The translations under genes and the position numbers were made by a program. A stretch of DNA of 64,000 nt, from contig WYBC01000021.1 of NCBI GenBank assembly GCA_011526085.1, positions 1 to 64,000 of the forward strand, given 5' to 3'. The notes under the pieces were generated by a model. The model was not told the origin of the DNA and did not search any database. It saw only the letters and a program-made list of their open reading frames with translations. This DNA is from Lysobacter sp. (GTDB lineage: Bacteria > Pseudomonadota > Gammaproteobacteria > Xanthomonadales > Xanthomonadaceae). Below, piece by piece: positions 7,730-15,615 of this stretch. The stretch's first letter is position 1, and every line of letters starts with the position of its first letter.

Positions 7730-8415
7730 CCTCGCCCGCTCTTCCCTTTCACGACCGTCTGCTGGCCGAGACCGTGCGCGAACGCAACGCGCTGATCGCC
7801 ATCCCGATCATCCAGGAAGCGCTGGCCGGTCGCATCGCGCTGGACGACTACACCGCCTTCCTCACCCAGGCCTTCCATCACGTGCGTCACACCATTCCGC
7901 TGCTGATGGCCTGCGGCGGACGCCTGCCGGCGCGGCTGGAATGGCTGCGCACCGCGGTGGGCGAGTACATCGAAGAGGAAATGGGCCACCACGAGTGGAT
8001 CCTCGACGATCTGGAAGCCTGCGGCGCCAACCGCGCCGCGGTCGCCGGCGGCGAACCGTCGGAAGCCACCGAACTGATGATCGCCTACGCCTACGACACC
8101 ATCGCCCGCGGCAATCCGGTCGGCTTCTTCGGCATGGTGCTGGTGCTGGAAGGCACCAGCGTGGCGCTGGCCACGCGCGCCGCCGAAACCATCGAGCACA
8201 CGCTGGGCCTGCCGCGCAACGCCTTCAGCTATCTGCGTTCGCACGGCGATCTCGACATCGAGCACACCGGCTTCTACGAGCAGTTGATGAATCGGCTGGA
8301 GGACGAGGACGATCGCCGCGCGGTGATCCATGCCGCGAAGCGCTTCTACAAACTGTACGGCGACGTGTTCCGCAGCCTGCGCGACGGCCGCGACGCGCTG
8401 GCGGAGGCCGCATGA
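7726..8415 (+). CDS. Haem-oxygenase-fold diiron oxidase-like (TenA/PqqC-like) protein
   Basis: 229-residue all-helical protein of the iron-containing redox enzyme family. Candidate metal ligands are E85 and H88 (EEMGHHEW), E142 (LVLEGTS), and H173, D177 and H180 (HGDLDIEH). The H-x3-D-x2-H spacing resembles the last ligand helix of enzymes such as CADD, and UndA-type relatives oxidatively decarboxylate fatty acids. With a ligase upstream and an SDR downstream, oxidation of an activated or free fatty acid is a reasonable inference, but the reaction is unknown. ATGA overlaps join it to both neighbours. Confidence 0.85.
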   Translation: MTSPALPFHDRLLAETVRERNALIAIPIIQEALAGRIALDDYTAFLTQAFHHVRHTIPLLMACGGRLPARLEWLRTAVGEYIEEEMGHHEWILDDLEACGANRAAVAGGEPSEATELMIAYAYDTIARGNPVGFFGMVLVLEGTSVALATRAAETIEHTLGLPRNAFSYLRSHGDLDIEHTGFYEQLMNRLEDEDDRRAVIHAAKRFYKLYGDVFRSLRDGRDALAEAA

Positions 8416-9206
8416 TCGCGCTGAACGACCGCACCGTGCTGCTGACCGGCGCCAGCGGCGGCATCGGCAGCGCGCTGTGCGACGCGCTGGTGGCCGCGGG
8501 CGCGCGCGTGGTCGCGATCGGTCGCGACGAGACGCGCCTGGACGCGATCGTGGCCCGCCATCCCGCCGGACGCGTGGCGCCGCTGGTCGCGGACCTGGCC
8601 ACCGACGCCGGGCGCGCGCATCTGGTCGCCGTGGCGGGCACGCTGGAACGCCCGCCGTCGGTGCTGGTGCTGGCCCACGCGCAGAGCGCGTTCGGCCTGT
8701 TCGAGGACCAGTCGCCGGAGGCGCTGCGCACGCTGGTCGACACCAATCTCACCGCACCGATGCAGCTGATCCATGCGCTGCTGCCGATGCTGAAACGGCA
8801 CGAGCAGGCCGCGGTGGTCGCGGTCGGTTCGACCTTCGGCAGCCTCGCGTTTCCGGGCTTCGCCGCGTACAGCGCGACCAAGTTCGGGCTGCGCGGGCTG
8901 ATGGAAGGCCTGGCGCGCGAGCATGCGGACAGCGGCCTGCGTTTCCAGTATCTGTCGCCGCGCGCCACCCGTACCGCGTTCAACACGCCGCAGGTGGACG
9001 CGATGAACCGCGAGATGAAGGTCGCGCAGGACGAGCCCGCGGATGTCGCCGCGCAGCTCGTCGCCGCCATCGCCAGCGGCAGGTCGCGGCTGCAGCTCGG
9101 TTGGCCCGAAAAACTGTTCGCGCGCCTCAACGGCGCGCTGCCCGGTCTGGTCGACCGCAACCTCAAAGCCCAACTGTCCATCGTGCGCCGCCACGCCCGC
9201 GCGTGA
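8412..9206 (+). CDS. Short-chain dehydrogenase/reductase (SDR)
   Basis: 264 residues, classical SDR. The nucleotide-binding motif TGASGGIG is near residue 11. The usual NNAG is replaced by AHAQS. The catalytic serine is in VGSTFG and the YxxxK is in YSATK. IGRDE after the second strand (arginine following beta-2) suggests an NADP(H) preference. It overlaps the oxidase gene by 4 bases and probably performs a reduction or oxidation in the same pathway. The C-terminal region (WPEKLFARLNGALPGLVDR) matches the SDR type usually found beside this ligase and oxidase. Confidence 0.9.
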   Translation: MIALNDRTVLLTGASGGIGSALCDALVAAGARVVAIGRDETRLDAIVARHPAGRVAPLVADLATDAGRAHLVAVAGTLERPPSVLVLAHAQSAFGLFEDQSPEALRTLVDTNLTAPMQLIHALLPMLKRHEQAAVVAVGSTFGSLAFPGFAAYSATKFGLRGLMEGLAREHADSGLRFQYLSPRATRTAFNTPQVDAMNREMKVAQDEPADVAAQLVAAIASGRSRLQLGWPEKLFARLNGALPGLVDRNLKAQLSIVRRHARA

Positions 9207-9240
9207 TGCCGCCGCACATCCCGTTCGAAGGAGAATCGTC

Positions 9241-9942
9241 ATGATCGTTTCACGCTTTCACCCGTCAGGCTTTCGCCAGTCCCGTCTCCGCCAGCGCCTG
9301 CTCGCCGCCGCGCTCGGCGCCGCCTGTCTCACCGCCGCCGCCTTCGCCATCGCCGGCGACCTCTCGTCGCAGGTGGTCGCCGTGCGCGACCGCTGGGCCG
9401 AGGTGAACTACAGCACTCCGAAAGCGCAGCGCGAGGCCGCGTTCGAAGCCCTGGCCAAACAGGCCGCGGCGGCGCGCTCCGCGCAGCCGAAGGACGCCAG
9501 CGCACTGGTCTGGGAAGGCATCGTGCTGTCCAGCTACGCCGGCGAACGCGGCGGACTCGGCGCGATGGGCCTGGCCAAACAGGCCAAGGCCGATTTCGAA
9601 CAGGCGATCAAACTCGATCCGAACGCCCTCGACGGGTCCGCCTACACCAGTCTGGGCGTGCTGTATTACCAGGTGCCGGGCTGGCCGATCGGTTTCGGCG
9701 ACGACGACAAGGCGCGCGAGCTGCTGCGCAAGGGCCTGCAGGCGAACCCCAACGGCATCGACAGCAATTATTTCTACGGCGATTTCCTGCATCGCCAGGG
9801 CGACTGGAAGGGCGCCGCCGCGGCGCTGGAGAAAGCCCTCGCCGCTCCGGCCCGGCCCGGCCGCGAACTCGCCGATCAGGGCCGCCGCAAGGAGGTCGCC
9901 GCGCTGCTGGCCAAGGTCCGCACCAAGCTTGCGGCGCGCTGA
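9241..9942 (+). CDS. Exported TPR-type protein
   Basis: 233 residues. An N-terminal signal peptide (LLAAALGAACLTAAAFAIA, cleavage near AGD) is followed by helical tetratricopeptide-like repeats (KADFEQAIKLDPNALDGSA, ELLRKGLQANPNGID, AAALEKALAAPARP). Likely periplasmic. It starts 34 bases after the SDR stop with AAGGAGA upstream, so it is probably the fifth gene of the operon. It may scaffold or deliver the pathway product, but no function is established. Confidence 0.82.
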   Translation: MIVSRFHPSGFRQSRLRQRLLAAALGAACLTAAAFAIAGDLSSQVVAVRDRWAEVNYSTPKAQREAAFEALAKQAAAARSAQPKDASALVWEGIVLSSYAGERGGLGAMGLAKQAKADFEQAIKLDPNALDGSAYTSLGVLYYQVPGWPIGFGDDDKARELLRKGLQANPNGIDSNYFYGDFLHRQGDWKGAAAALEKALAAPARPGRELADQGRRKEVAALLAKVRTKLAAR

Positions 9943-9963
9943 GCGCCGCCCCACACTGCGCGG

Positions 9964-10659
9964 ATGCGCATCCTGCTGGTCGAAGACGACGAATCCTTGG
10001 GTGAAGGCCTCCGCACCGCGCTGCGACGCGCGGCCTTCACCGTCGACTGGCTGCGCGACGGCGCCAGCGCGCTGGCCGCGCTGAAGGACGGCGGTATCGA
10101 CCTCACCGTGCTGGACCTCGGCCTGCCGAACATGGACGGCATGGAGGTGATCCGCCAGGCCCGTCGCGCCGGCGTGGACAGTCCGATCCTGGTGCTGAGC
10201 GCGCGCGAGCGCGCCAGCGACCGCACCCTCGGCCTCGATGCCGGCGCCGACGATTACCTCGGCAAACCCTTCGACACCCAGGAACTGCTCGCCCGCGCGC
10301 GCGCGCTGCTGCGCCGCACCGGCGGACGCGCGCAGCCGACGTTGCGCATCGGTGCGCTGGAACTCGATCCGGCGCGGCTGGACGTGGTGTGGCGCGGGAA
10401 ATCGCTGGACCTGCCGCGACGCGAATTCGCCCTGCTGCGGCTGCTGATGGAGCACCGCGGCCGGCCGATCTCGCGCGAATCCGCGCAGCAGCGGCTGTAC
10501 GGCTGGGACGAGGACGTCGCCAGCAACGCGCTCGACGTGCATGTGCACGCGCTGCGCAAGAAGCTCGATCCCGCGCTGATCCGCACCCTCCGCGGCATCG
10601 GCTACGCACTGGACGAGAAAGTGGCGCAGGGCGACGCCGACGGCGCCACGCCGGCATGA
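9964..10659 (+). CDS. OmpR/PhoB-type response regulator
   Basis: 231 residues. The receiver domain (1-120) has the acidic pair E7/D8/D9, phospho-acceptor D51, the SA switch (S79) and K101. The DNA-binding winged helix (about 130-220) ends GIGYAL. It is closest in style to the QseB/PmrA group. It begins 21 bases after the TPR gene and overlaps the histidine kinase by 4 bases, so it is co-transcribed with its kinase and possibly with the preceding metabolic genes. Confidence 0.94.
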   Translation: MRILLVEDDESLGEGLRTALRRAAFTVDWLRDGASALAALKDGGIDLTVLDLGLPNMDGMEVIRQARRAGVDSPILVLSARERASDRTLGLDAGADDYLGKPFDTQELLARARALLRRTGGRAQPTLRIGALELDPARLDVVWRGKSLDLPRREFALLRLLMEHRGRPISRESAQQRLYGWDEDVASNALDVHVHALRKKLDPALIRTLRGIGYALDEKVAQGDADGATPA

Positions 10660-12122
10660 GCGCGCACGACCTCATCGGCGGCGGCGGACCGCGTCCCGAC
10701 ACGTTCGCGACCGCGGTGTCTCCGCCCGGCATGATCTCGATCCGGCGCGCGCTGCTGCTGTCGATCCTCGGCATCACCACCCTGGTGCTGCTGGTGGCGG
10801 CCGCCTTCAGCTACCGCGCCGGCCTGCAGGAAGCGGGCGAACTGTTCGACGCGAAACTCGCACATTCCTCCCGCGTGCTGATGAGCCTGGTCGACGAGCC
10901 GTTGTCCGATATCGATGCGCGCCCGAACGACGGCGAGGCGCGCGTGATCGCGGTCTGGCGCGGCCGCGCCGAAGGCAAGGGCGACGCGCTGGCGATGTCG
11001 GACGGCCATGCCTACGAAACCAAGCTCGCGTTCCAGGTGCGCGACGCGCGCGGCACGCTGCTGCTGCGCTCCGACAGCGGCCCCGACCGTCGACTGGCGC
11101 CGCTGATCCCCGGCTTCAGCGATCAGATCATCGACGGCGAGCACTGGCGCACCTTCACCCTGAAATCGCCGTCCGGCCACTGGTACCAGTCGGGCGAACT
11201 CTCCGCGATCCGCGAGGAGATCGCCGAGGAAATCGCGGTCGGCACGATGCTGCCGCTGCTCGCGGCGCTGCCGCTGCTGGCGCTGTTCGTCTGGTTCGCG
11301 GTCGGCTGGGCCTGCGGCAGCCTGCAGCGCGTCTCCGATGCGGTGGCGCTGCGCGCGCCCGAACGGCTGGAACCGATCCGGCTCGCGCGCGTGCCGCGCG
11401 AAGTGTTCGGCCTGGTGCAGGCGGTGAACGGCCTGCTCGACCGCCTGCAGCGCGGCCTCGCCCGCGAGCGCCGCTTCACCGCCGACGCCGCGCACGAACT
11501 GCGCACGCCGCTCGCCGCGCTGAAAGTGCACGCCTACAACCTGCATCATGCGAACGACGACGGGGAACGCGCGCAATCGCAGGCGCATCTCGACGCCGGC
11601 ATCCTGCGCATGGAGCGCCTGGTCGCGCAATTGCTCGCGCTGAGCCGGATCGAAAGCGGCATGGTCGCGACCGCGCCCACCACGATCGACCTCGCCGACG
11701 TGGTCCGCCGCCACGAGCGCGATCTGGTCGCGCTGGGCGCGGCCGGCGACGGGCAGTTCCAGCTCGCACTCGACGCCACGCAGGTGCCCGGCCACGCGTC
11801 CGTCATCGACGCGCTGGTGCGCAACCTGATCGACAACGCCGTGCGCTACACCGCGCCCGGCGGTCGCATCGCGGTGCGCGTCGGCCGCGACGGCGACCGC
11901 GCGACGCTGGTGGTCGAAGATGCAGGCCCGGGCATTCCCGAGCACGCGCGCGAACGCGTGTTCGAACGCTTCCACCGCGAACTCGGCACCGGCGTGGAAG
12001 GCAGCGGCCTCGGCCTCGCCATCGTCGCCGAGGCCCTGCAACTGCACGGCGGCACCATCGCCCTCGACGCTTCCCCCACCCTCGGCGGCCTGCGCGCGAC
12101 GGTCAGCCTGCCGGCGGCGTAA
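10656..12122 (+). CDS. Two-component sensor histidine kinase
   Basis: 488 residues. Transmembrane segment 1 is about 31-52, a periplasmic sensor follows at about 53-195, and transmembrane segment 2 is about 196-220. The HisKA domain has phospho-acceptor H280 in TADAAHELRTPLAALK. The ATPase domain carries N (NLIDNAVRYT), G1 (EDAGPGI) and G2 (GSGLGLAIV) boxes. The ATG at 10656 overlaps the regulator stop. A later ATG (M26, just before the first membrane helix) is an alternative that would remove a 25-residue leader. QseC/PmrB-like architecture. Signal unknown. Confidence 0.93.
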   Translation: MSAHDLIGGGGPRPDTFATAVSPPGMISIRRALLLSILGITTLVLLVAAAFSYRAGLQEAGELFDAKLAHSSRVLMSLVDEPLSDIDARPNDGEARVIAVWRGRAEGKGDALAMSDGHAYETKLAFQVRDARGTLLLRSDSGPDRRLAPLIPGFSDQIIDGEHWRTFTLKSPSGHWYQSGELSAIREEIAEEIAVGTMLPLLAALPLLALFVWFAVGWACGSLQRVSDAVALRAPERLEPIRLARVPREVFGLVQAVNGLLDRLQRGLARERRFTADAAHELRTPLAALKVHAYNLHHANDDGERAQSQAHLDAGILRMERLVAQLLALSRIESGMVATAPTTIDLADVVRRHERDLVALGAAGDGQFQLALDATQVPGHASVIDALVRNLIDNAVRYTAPGGRIAVRVGRDGDRATLVVEDAGPGIPEHARERVFERFHRELGTGVEGSGLGLAIVAEALQLHGGTIALDASPTLGGLRATVSLPAA

Positions 12123-12169
12123 CACTCGCGGTGGACGCCGCGGCGCTTTCGACAAGCGCGTCGTCGTTC

Positions 12170-12286
12170 GTCGCGACTTCCGTCGCTCCCACAGGGGCTG
12201 GCGGTCACGTCGTCCGCAATTCGAGGTCGCCTTGTTTTCCCGCGCAGGTTCCGGAGCTTCCTGTGGGAGCGACGCAAGTCGCGACG
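12170..12286. repeat. REP-like inverted pair (GGGAGCGACG family)
   Basis: The arm from GTCGCGACTTCCGTCGCTCC (12170-12195) and the arm CCTGTGGGAGCGACGCAAG... (12260-12286) are reverse complements with one mismatch, separated by about 64 bases. It fills the gap between the convergent kinase and ubiE genes, where it may act as a bidirectional transcript end. Confidence 0.75.
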
Positions 12287-12321
12287 CTTTTCGCCGTTGC
12301 GCGGTGTCGGCGAACCGCCCG

Positions 12322-13113
12322 CTAGATCCGATACCCCGTATGGATCGCCACGATCCCCGCGGACAGATTCTTGTACGAGCAGCGCTCGAAGCCGGCGGTC
12401 TGCATCATGCCCTTGAGCTGATCCTGCGGCGGATGCTTGCGGATCGATTCGGCGAGGTACTGGTAGCTGTCGCTGTCCTTCGCGAACAGCTGCCCCAGCC
12501 GGGGCAGGATCTTGAACGAATGGAAGTCGTAGATCGGCTTGAACCACTCGGCGGTGACTTCGGAGAACTCCAGCACGCGCGCCTGGCCGCCGACGCGGAG
12601 CACGCGGTGCATCTCGCGCAGCGCGGCGTCCTTGTCGGTGACGTTGCGCAGGCCGAAGGCGATGGTGACCAGATCGAAGCTGCCGTCGGGGAACGGCAAT
12701 TTCTCGGCGTTGCACTGCACGTATTCGAAACCGCGGACGTTGCCGCGGTCGGTCATGCGGTCGCGGCCGACGCGCAGCATCGCACCGTTGATGTCGCCGA
12801 GCACCAGTTCGCCTTCGTCGCCGACGCGGTCCTTCAGCAGCGCGGCGATGTCGCCGGTGCCGCCGGCGAGATCCAGCACGCGGTCGCCGGGGCGCACCTG
12901 CGCGGTGGCGACGAAATAGCGCTTCCAGACCCGATGGATGCCGAGGCTCATCAGGTCGTTCATCAGGTCGTAGTTGCCGGCGACCGAGGAGAACACCTGG
13001 CCGACGAGCTTCTGCTTCTCGGCGACGGGCACGTCGCGGAAGCCGAAGTGGGTGGTGTCGCCGGAGGATGTCCGGTCGGTGTCAGGCTGGTCGGGCGTGT
13101 CGGACGGATTCAT
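12322..13113 (-). CDS. ubiE: Demethylmenaquinone/2-polyprenyl-6-methoxybenzoquinol C-methyltransferase
   Basis: 263 residues. SAM-dependent C-methylation in ubiquinone (and menaquinone) synthesis, cytoplasmic and membrane-associated. Signatures are [41 protein letters not shown]-binding [11 protein letters not shown], and ITFGLRN-type AFGLRNV. The N-terminal 20 residues are a polar Asp/Thr-rich extension. Ends IHTGYRI. No other ubi genes lie nearby. Confidence 0.97.
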   Translation of the reverse strand: MNPSDTPDQPDTDRTSSGDTTHFGFRDVPVAEKQKLVGQVFSSVAGNYDLMNDLMSLGIHRVWKRYFVATAQVRPGDRVLDLAGGTGDIAALLKDRVGDEGELVLGDINGAMLRVGRDRMTDRGNVRGFEYVQCNAEKLPFPDGSFDLVTIAFGLRNVTDKDAALREMHRVLRVGGQARVLEFSEVTAEWFKPIYDFHSFKILPRLGQLFAKDSDSYQYLAESIRKHPPQDQLKGMMQTAGFERCSYKNLSAGIVAIHTGYRI

Positions 13114-13176
13114 GGCGGCAGTTTACCGCGCCGGCCCGGCGGGCGGCCCGGGGGCGGTCGTGGCGACGCGGCCGGC

Positions 13177-13641
13177 TCACACCGGCTTCTGCACCATCAG
13201 CCAGAAAATGGCCATCACGCTGAGGAAGGCCGGCCAACCCAGCCAGAACCACGTGCGCATGGCGCGGAAATAGGCCGGCGGCAGCGGCGTGCCCGCGGCG
13301 GCCGCAGCGCGGGCCAGGTCGCGGGCGCGCAATTGCAGCCACAGCACCGGCAGCCAGCAGGCGCCGACCACGAAGAACAGGATCAGTGCGGTCTTCAGCC
13401 AGAACATTGAGAGCGGCATGCCGGCCATGTGCGCCAGCCACAGGCCGCTGGCGAACTGCACCACCACCGCGGGCGCGGTGAAGCAGGCATCGGCGATCAC
13501 CACGGTGCCGGCGGTGGCCGCGATCTCGCGGGTGTCGCCGCGGCGATGCGCCATCCACAGGAAGAACGCGATGCCCAGGCCGGTGCCGAACAGCAGCGTC
13601 GACGACAGGATGTGGATCCATTTCAGGGTCAGGTAGTCCAT
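13177..13641 (-). CDS. DUF2269 integral membrane protein
   Basis: 154 residues with four predicted transmembrane helices (about 4-28, 45-70, 80-100, 130-150). The start MDYLTLKWIHILSSTLLFGTG with its conserved W-x-H-x-x-S is typical of DUF2269. Function unknown. It lies 40 bases downstream of the SDR/DoxX fusion gene on the same strand and may be co-transcribed with it. Confidence 0.85.
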   Translation of the reverse strand: MDYLTLKWIHILSSTLLFGTGLGIAFFLWMAHRRGDTREIAATAGTVVIADACFTAPAVVVQFASGLWLAHMAGMPLSMFWLKTALILFFVVGACWLPVLWLQLRARDLARAAAAAGTPLPPAYFRAMRTWFWLGWPAFLSVMAIFWLMVQKPV

Positions 13642-13681
13642 CGCATCTCCGCGCGCGCAGCGTCGGTCGTCATCGCGGTGG

Positions 13682-14983
13682 TCATCGACGATCCACCAGG
13701 ACCCACAGCACCGCCAGTGCCGGCAGCACCGCGAGGTTTTTCGCCAGCCCGCCCAGCGGGTCCAGCCACAGCGCCGGCAGCAGCGTGCCGAACACCAGCG
13801 TGTAGGCCAGCACGCTGGCCAGCATCAGCGCGATGCAGACGCGCGGTCGCCCGCCGCCGAGCAGCCACAGCGCCAGCAGCAGATCGAGCCCCGCGGTCGC
13901 GCGCGCCAGCGCCACCGGCGCGAGCCCGGCCAGCGGCGAACCGGCGGCCAGTGCCTCGATCTCGGCGGCCGGCGTCGCGAACCCCGCCCACGCCGACAGC
14001 AGCCACAGCGCGACGATGCCGGCCTTCAGCAACGGTGCGAGGACATACAGCCGCGCCTGCCAGCGGTCCTGCACCTGGGCCGGATGCGCGGCCAGCACAT
14101 CGTCCAGCGCGCGCGGCGCGAAGTCGAAGGCGTCGCGCAGTCGCGGCAGCGCATCGTCCGCAGCCACATTCCCGCGCCGGAGCATGCGCCACATCGTCGC
14201 GCCCATCGGACCACGGCCGAAGGCTTCGCCCAGCGCGACCTGCACCCCGACCAGCGGTTCGGGCACCGGCCACGCGCGGTCGCCGGGAATGCGCAGCCAG
14301 CGTCGCCACGCGGACTGGTAGTCGCGCAGCGCCATCACCTCAGGCCCGCCGACCTCGTAGATGCCACCCGCATCGCCGTCGATCGCGCGGGCGACGAGTT
14401 CGCCCAGATCTTCGGCGGCGAGCGGCTGGATCGGCCAGCGTCCGTCGCCCGGCAGCGGATGCGCGAACGGCAGCGCCGCCAGCGCGCGCAGCAGCGAGGT
14501 GCCGCCGTAGGAACCGCTGGCCGAATACACCACCGACGGCCGCAGCACGACCGCCGACAGCGGCAGCGCGATCAGCGCGTCGTCGAACCGGTGCTTGGAC
14601 GCGATGAACGCGCCATCCGCCGGCAGCCCGAGCGCGGAGATCTGCACGAAGCGGCGTACGCCGGCGTCGACGCAGGCGCGGGCGAGCGCCAGCGGGCCGT
14701 CGACGTGGATCGCCTCGAACGTCTGGCGCCCGCTCTCGCGCAGGATGCCGGCGGCGTTCACCACCGCATCGATACCGGCCAGCGCCTCGCGCCAGTCCTC
14801 GGTGCGGGTCATCGTCGCGAAGTCGCACGCGCGCTCGTCCTCGCGCAGCGCGCGATGCGACGCGCGCACGCCGCGCACCACGCGCCAGCCGCGGGCGCGC
14901 AGGGCGGCGATCAGATGGCCGGCGATGAAACCGTGGCCGCCCAGCACCAGCGCGGTCGCGGTGCGGGCCGGCGCTGCGCTCAA
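13682..14983 (-). CDS. SDR-type epimerase/DoxX-like fusion protein
   Basis: 433 residues. The N-terminal atypical SDR domain (1-290) binds NAD(P) through LVLGGHGFIAGHL and resembles the NmrA/complex I NDUFA9-like group (VVNAAGILRE, FVQISALG). The C-terminal 120 residues form four hydrophobic helices of the DoxX-like type, as known for YbjT-like fusions. No ATG is available before the nucleotide-binding strand; the start is taken as TTG at 14983, whose TTGA overlaps the stop of the upstream gene. A membrane-bound NAD(P)-dependent enzyme is inferred, substrate unknown. Confidence 0.82.
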   Translation of the reverse strand: MSAAPARTATALVLGGHGFIAGHLIAALRARGWRVVRGVRASHRALREDERACDFATMTRTEDWREALAGIDAVVNAAGILRESGRQTFEAIHVDGPLALARACVDAGVRRFVQISALGLPADGAFIASKHRFDDALIALPLSAVVLRPSVVYSASGSYGGTSLLRALAALPFAHPLPGDGRWPIQPLAAEDLGELVARAIDGDAGGIYEVGGPEVMALRDYQSAWRRWLRIPGDRAWPVPEPLVGVQVALGEAFGRGPMGATMWRMLRRGNVAADDALPRLRDAFDFAPRALDDVLAAHPAQVQDRWQARLYVLAPLLKAGIVALWLLSAWAGFATPAAEIEALAAGSPLAGLAPVALARATAGLDLLLALWLLGGGRPRVCIALMLASVLAYTLVFGTLLPALWLDPLGGLAKNLAVLPALAVLWVLVDRR

Positions 14984-15462
14984 AGCATCACGACCCGACG
15001 CACGCAGCTGTGGGCGATGCGCTCGGGGCTGTCGTCGGCCTCGCCGCGGGTGTAGACGGTGACGCTCAGCTCGCCGCGCTCGAAATCGTCGTGCAGCACG
15101 CGTCCGTGTTCGCCGTGGACGGTCTCGCGGCTGAAGCCCATCGCGGCGAGTTCGGCGGCGAAGCGGTCGAAGTCGATGGCGCAGATCGCGGTCGCGGGCG
15201 GATGCGCGCCGGGCGGATCGGGCACGAACGCGAATTCGAAGCGCGGGCCATGCGGATGGCCGGGGTCCCATTCGAACGATGTCGACCACTCGCGGCTCAG
15301 GCGTTCGCCGAAGCCGAGCCGGTTCTCGTCTCTGTCGAAGGACACGCCGAAGGCGGCGCGCAGACGGGCGGCATCGATCCCGGCGACGCTGTCGAGGCCG
15401 CGGATCAGCGCCAGCAGCCGGAGCAGGCACTGCTCCGCGTCGAGGGTGGGGGCGAACGGCAT
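14980..15462 (-). CDS. Hypothetical cytoplasmic protein
   Basis: 160 residues, no signal peptide or membrane segment, no family recognised. The sequence is acidic and has an ordered alpha/beta look (WSTSFEWDPGHPHGPRFEF, ICAIDFDRFAAELAAMGF, ELSVTVYTRG). The ATG at 15462 is preferred because GGAGG lies 8 bases upstream; an ATG at 15477 is also in frame. The stop overlaps the TTG start of the SDR/DoxX fusion, implying translational coupling. It is divergent from the ATPase gene at 15616. Confidence 0.7.
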   Translation of the reverse strand: MPFAPTLDAEQCLLRLLALIRGLDSVAGIDAARLRAAFGVSFDRDENRLGFGERLSREWSTSFEWDPGHPHGPRFEFAFVPDPPGAHPPATAICAIDFDRFAAELAAMGFSRETVHGEHGRVLHDDFERGELSVTVYTRGEADDSPERIAHSCVRRVVML

Positions 15463-15615
15463 CGGGGGGACCTCCATGGTCGGGGGGCGACGGCGCGCAA
15501 ACCATACCGTCTCTCCGCGCCGCGCGCACCCGCAACGTCGCGGAACATGATCGCGGTCAAATCGCGCCCCCCGGCCCGCGCGATACTGGCCCCGTCTCTC
15601 AGGGGGGAGGCCCGC

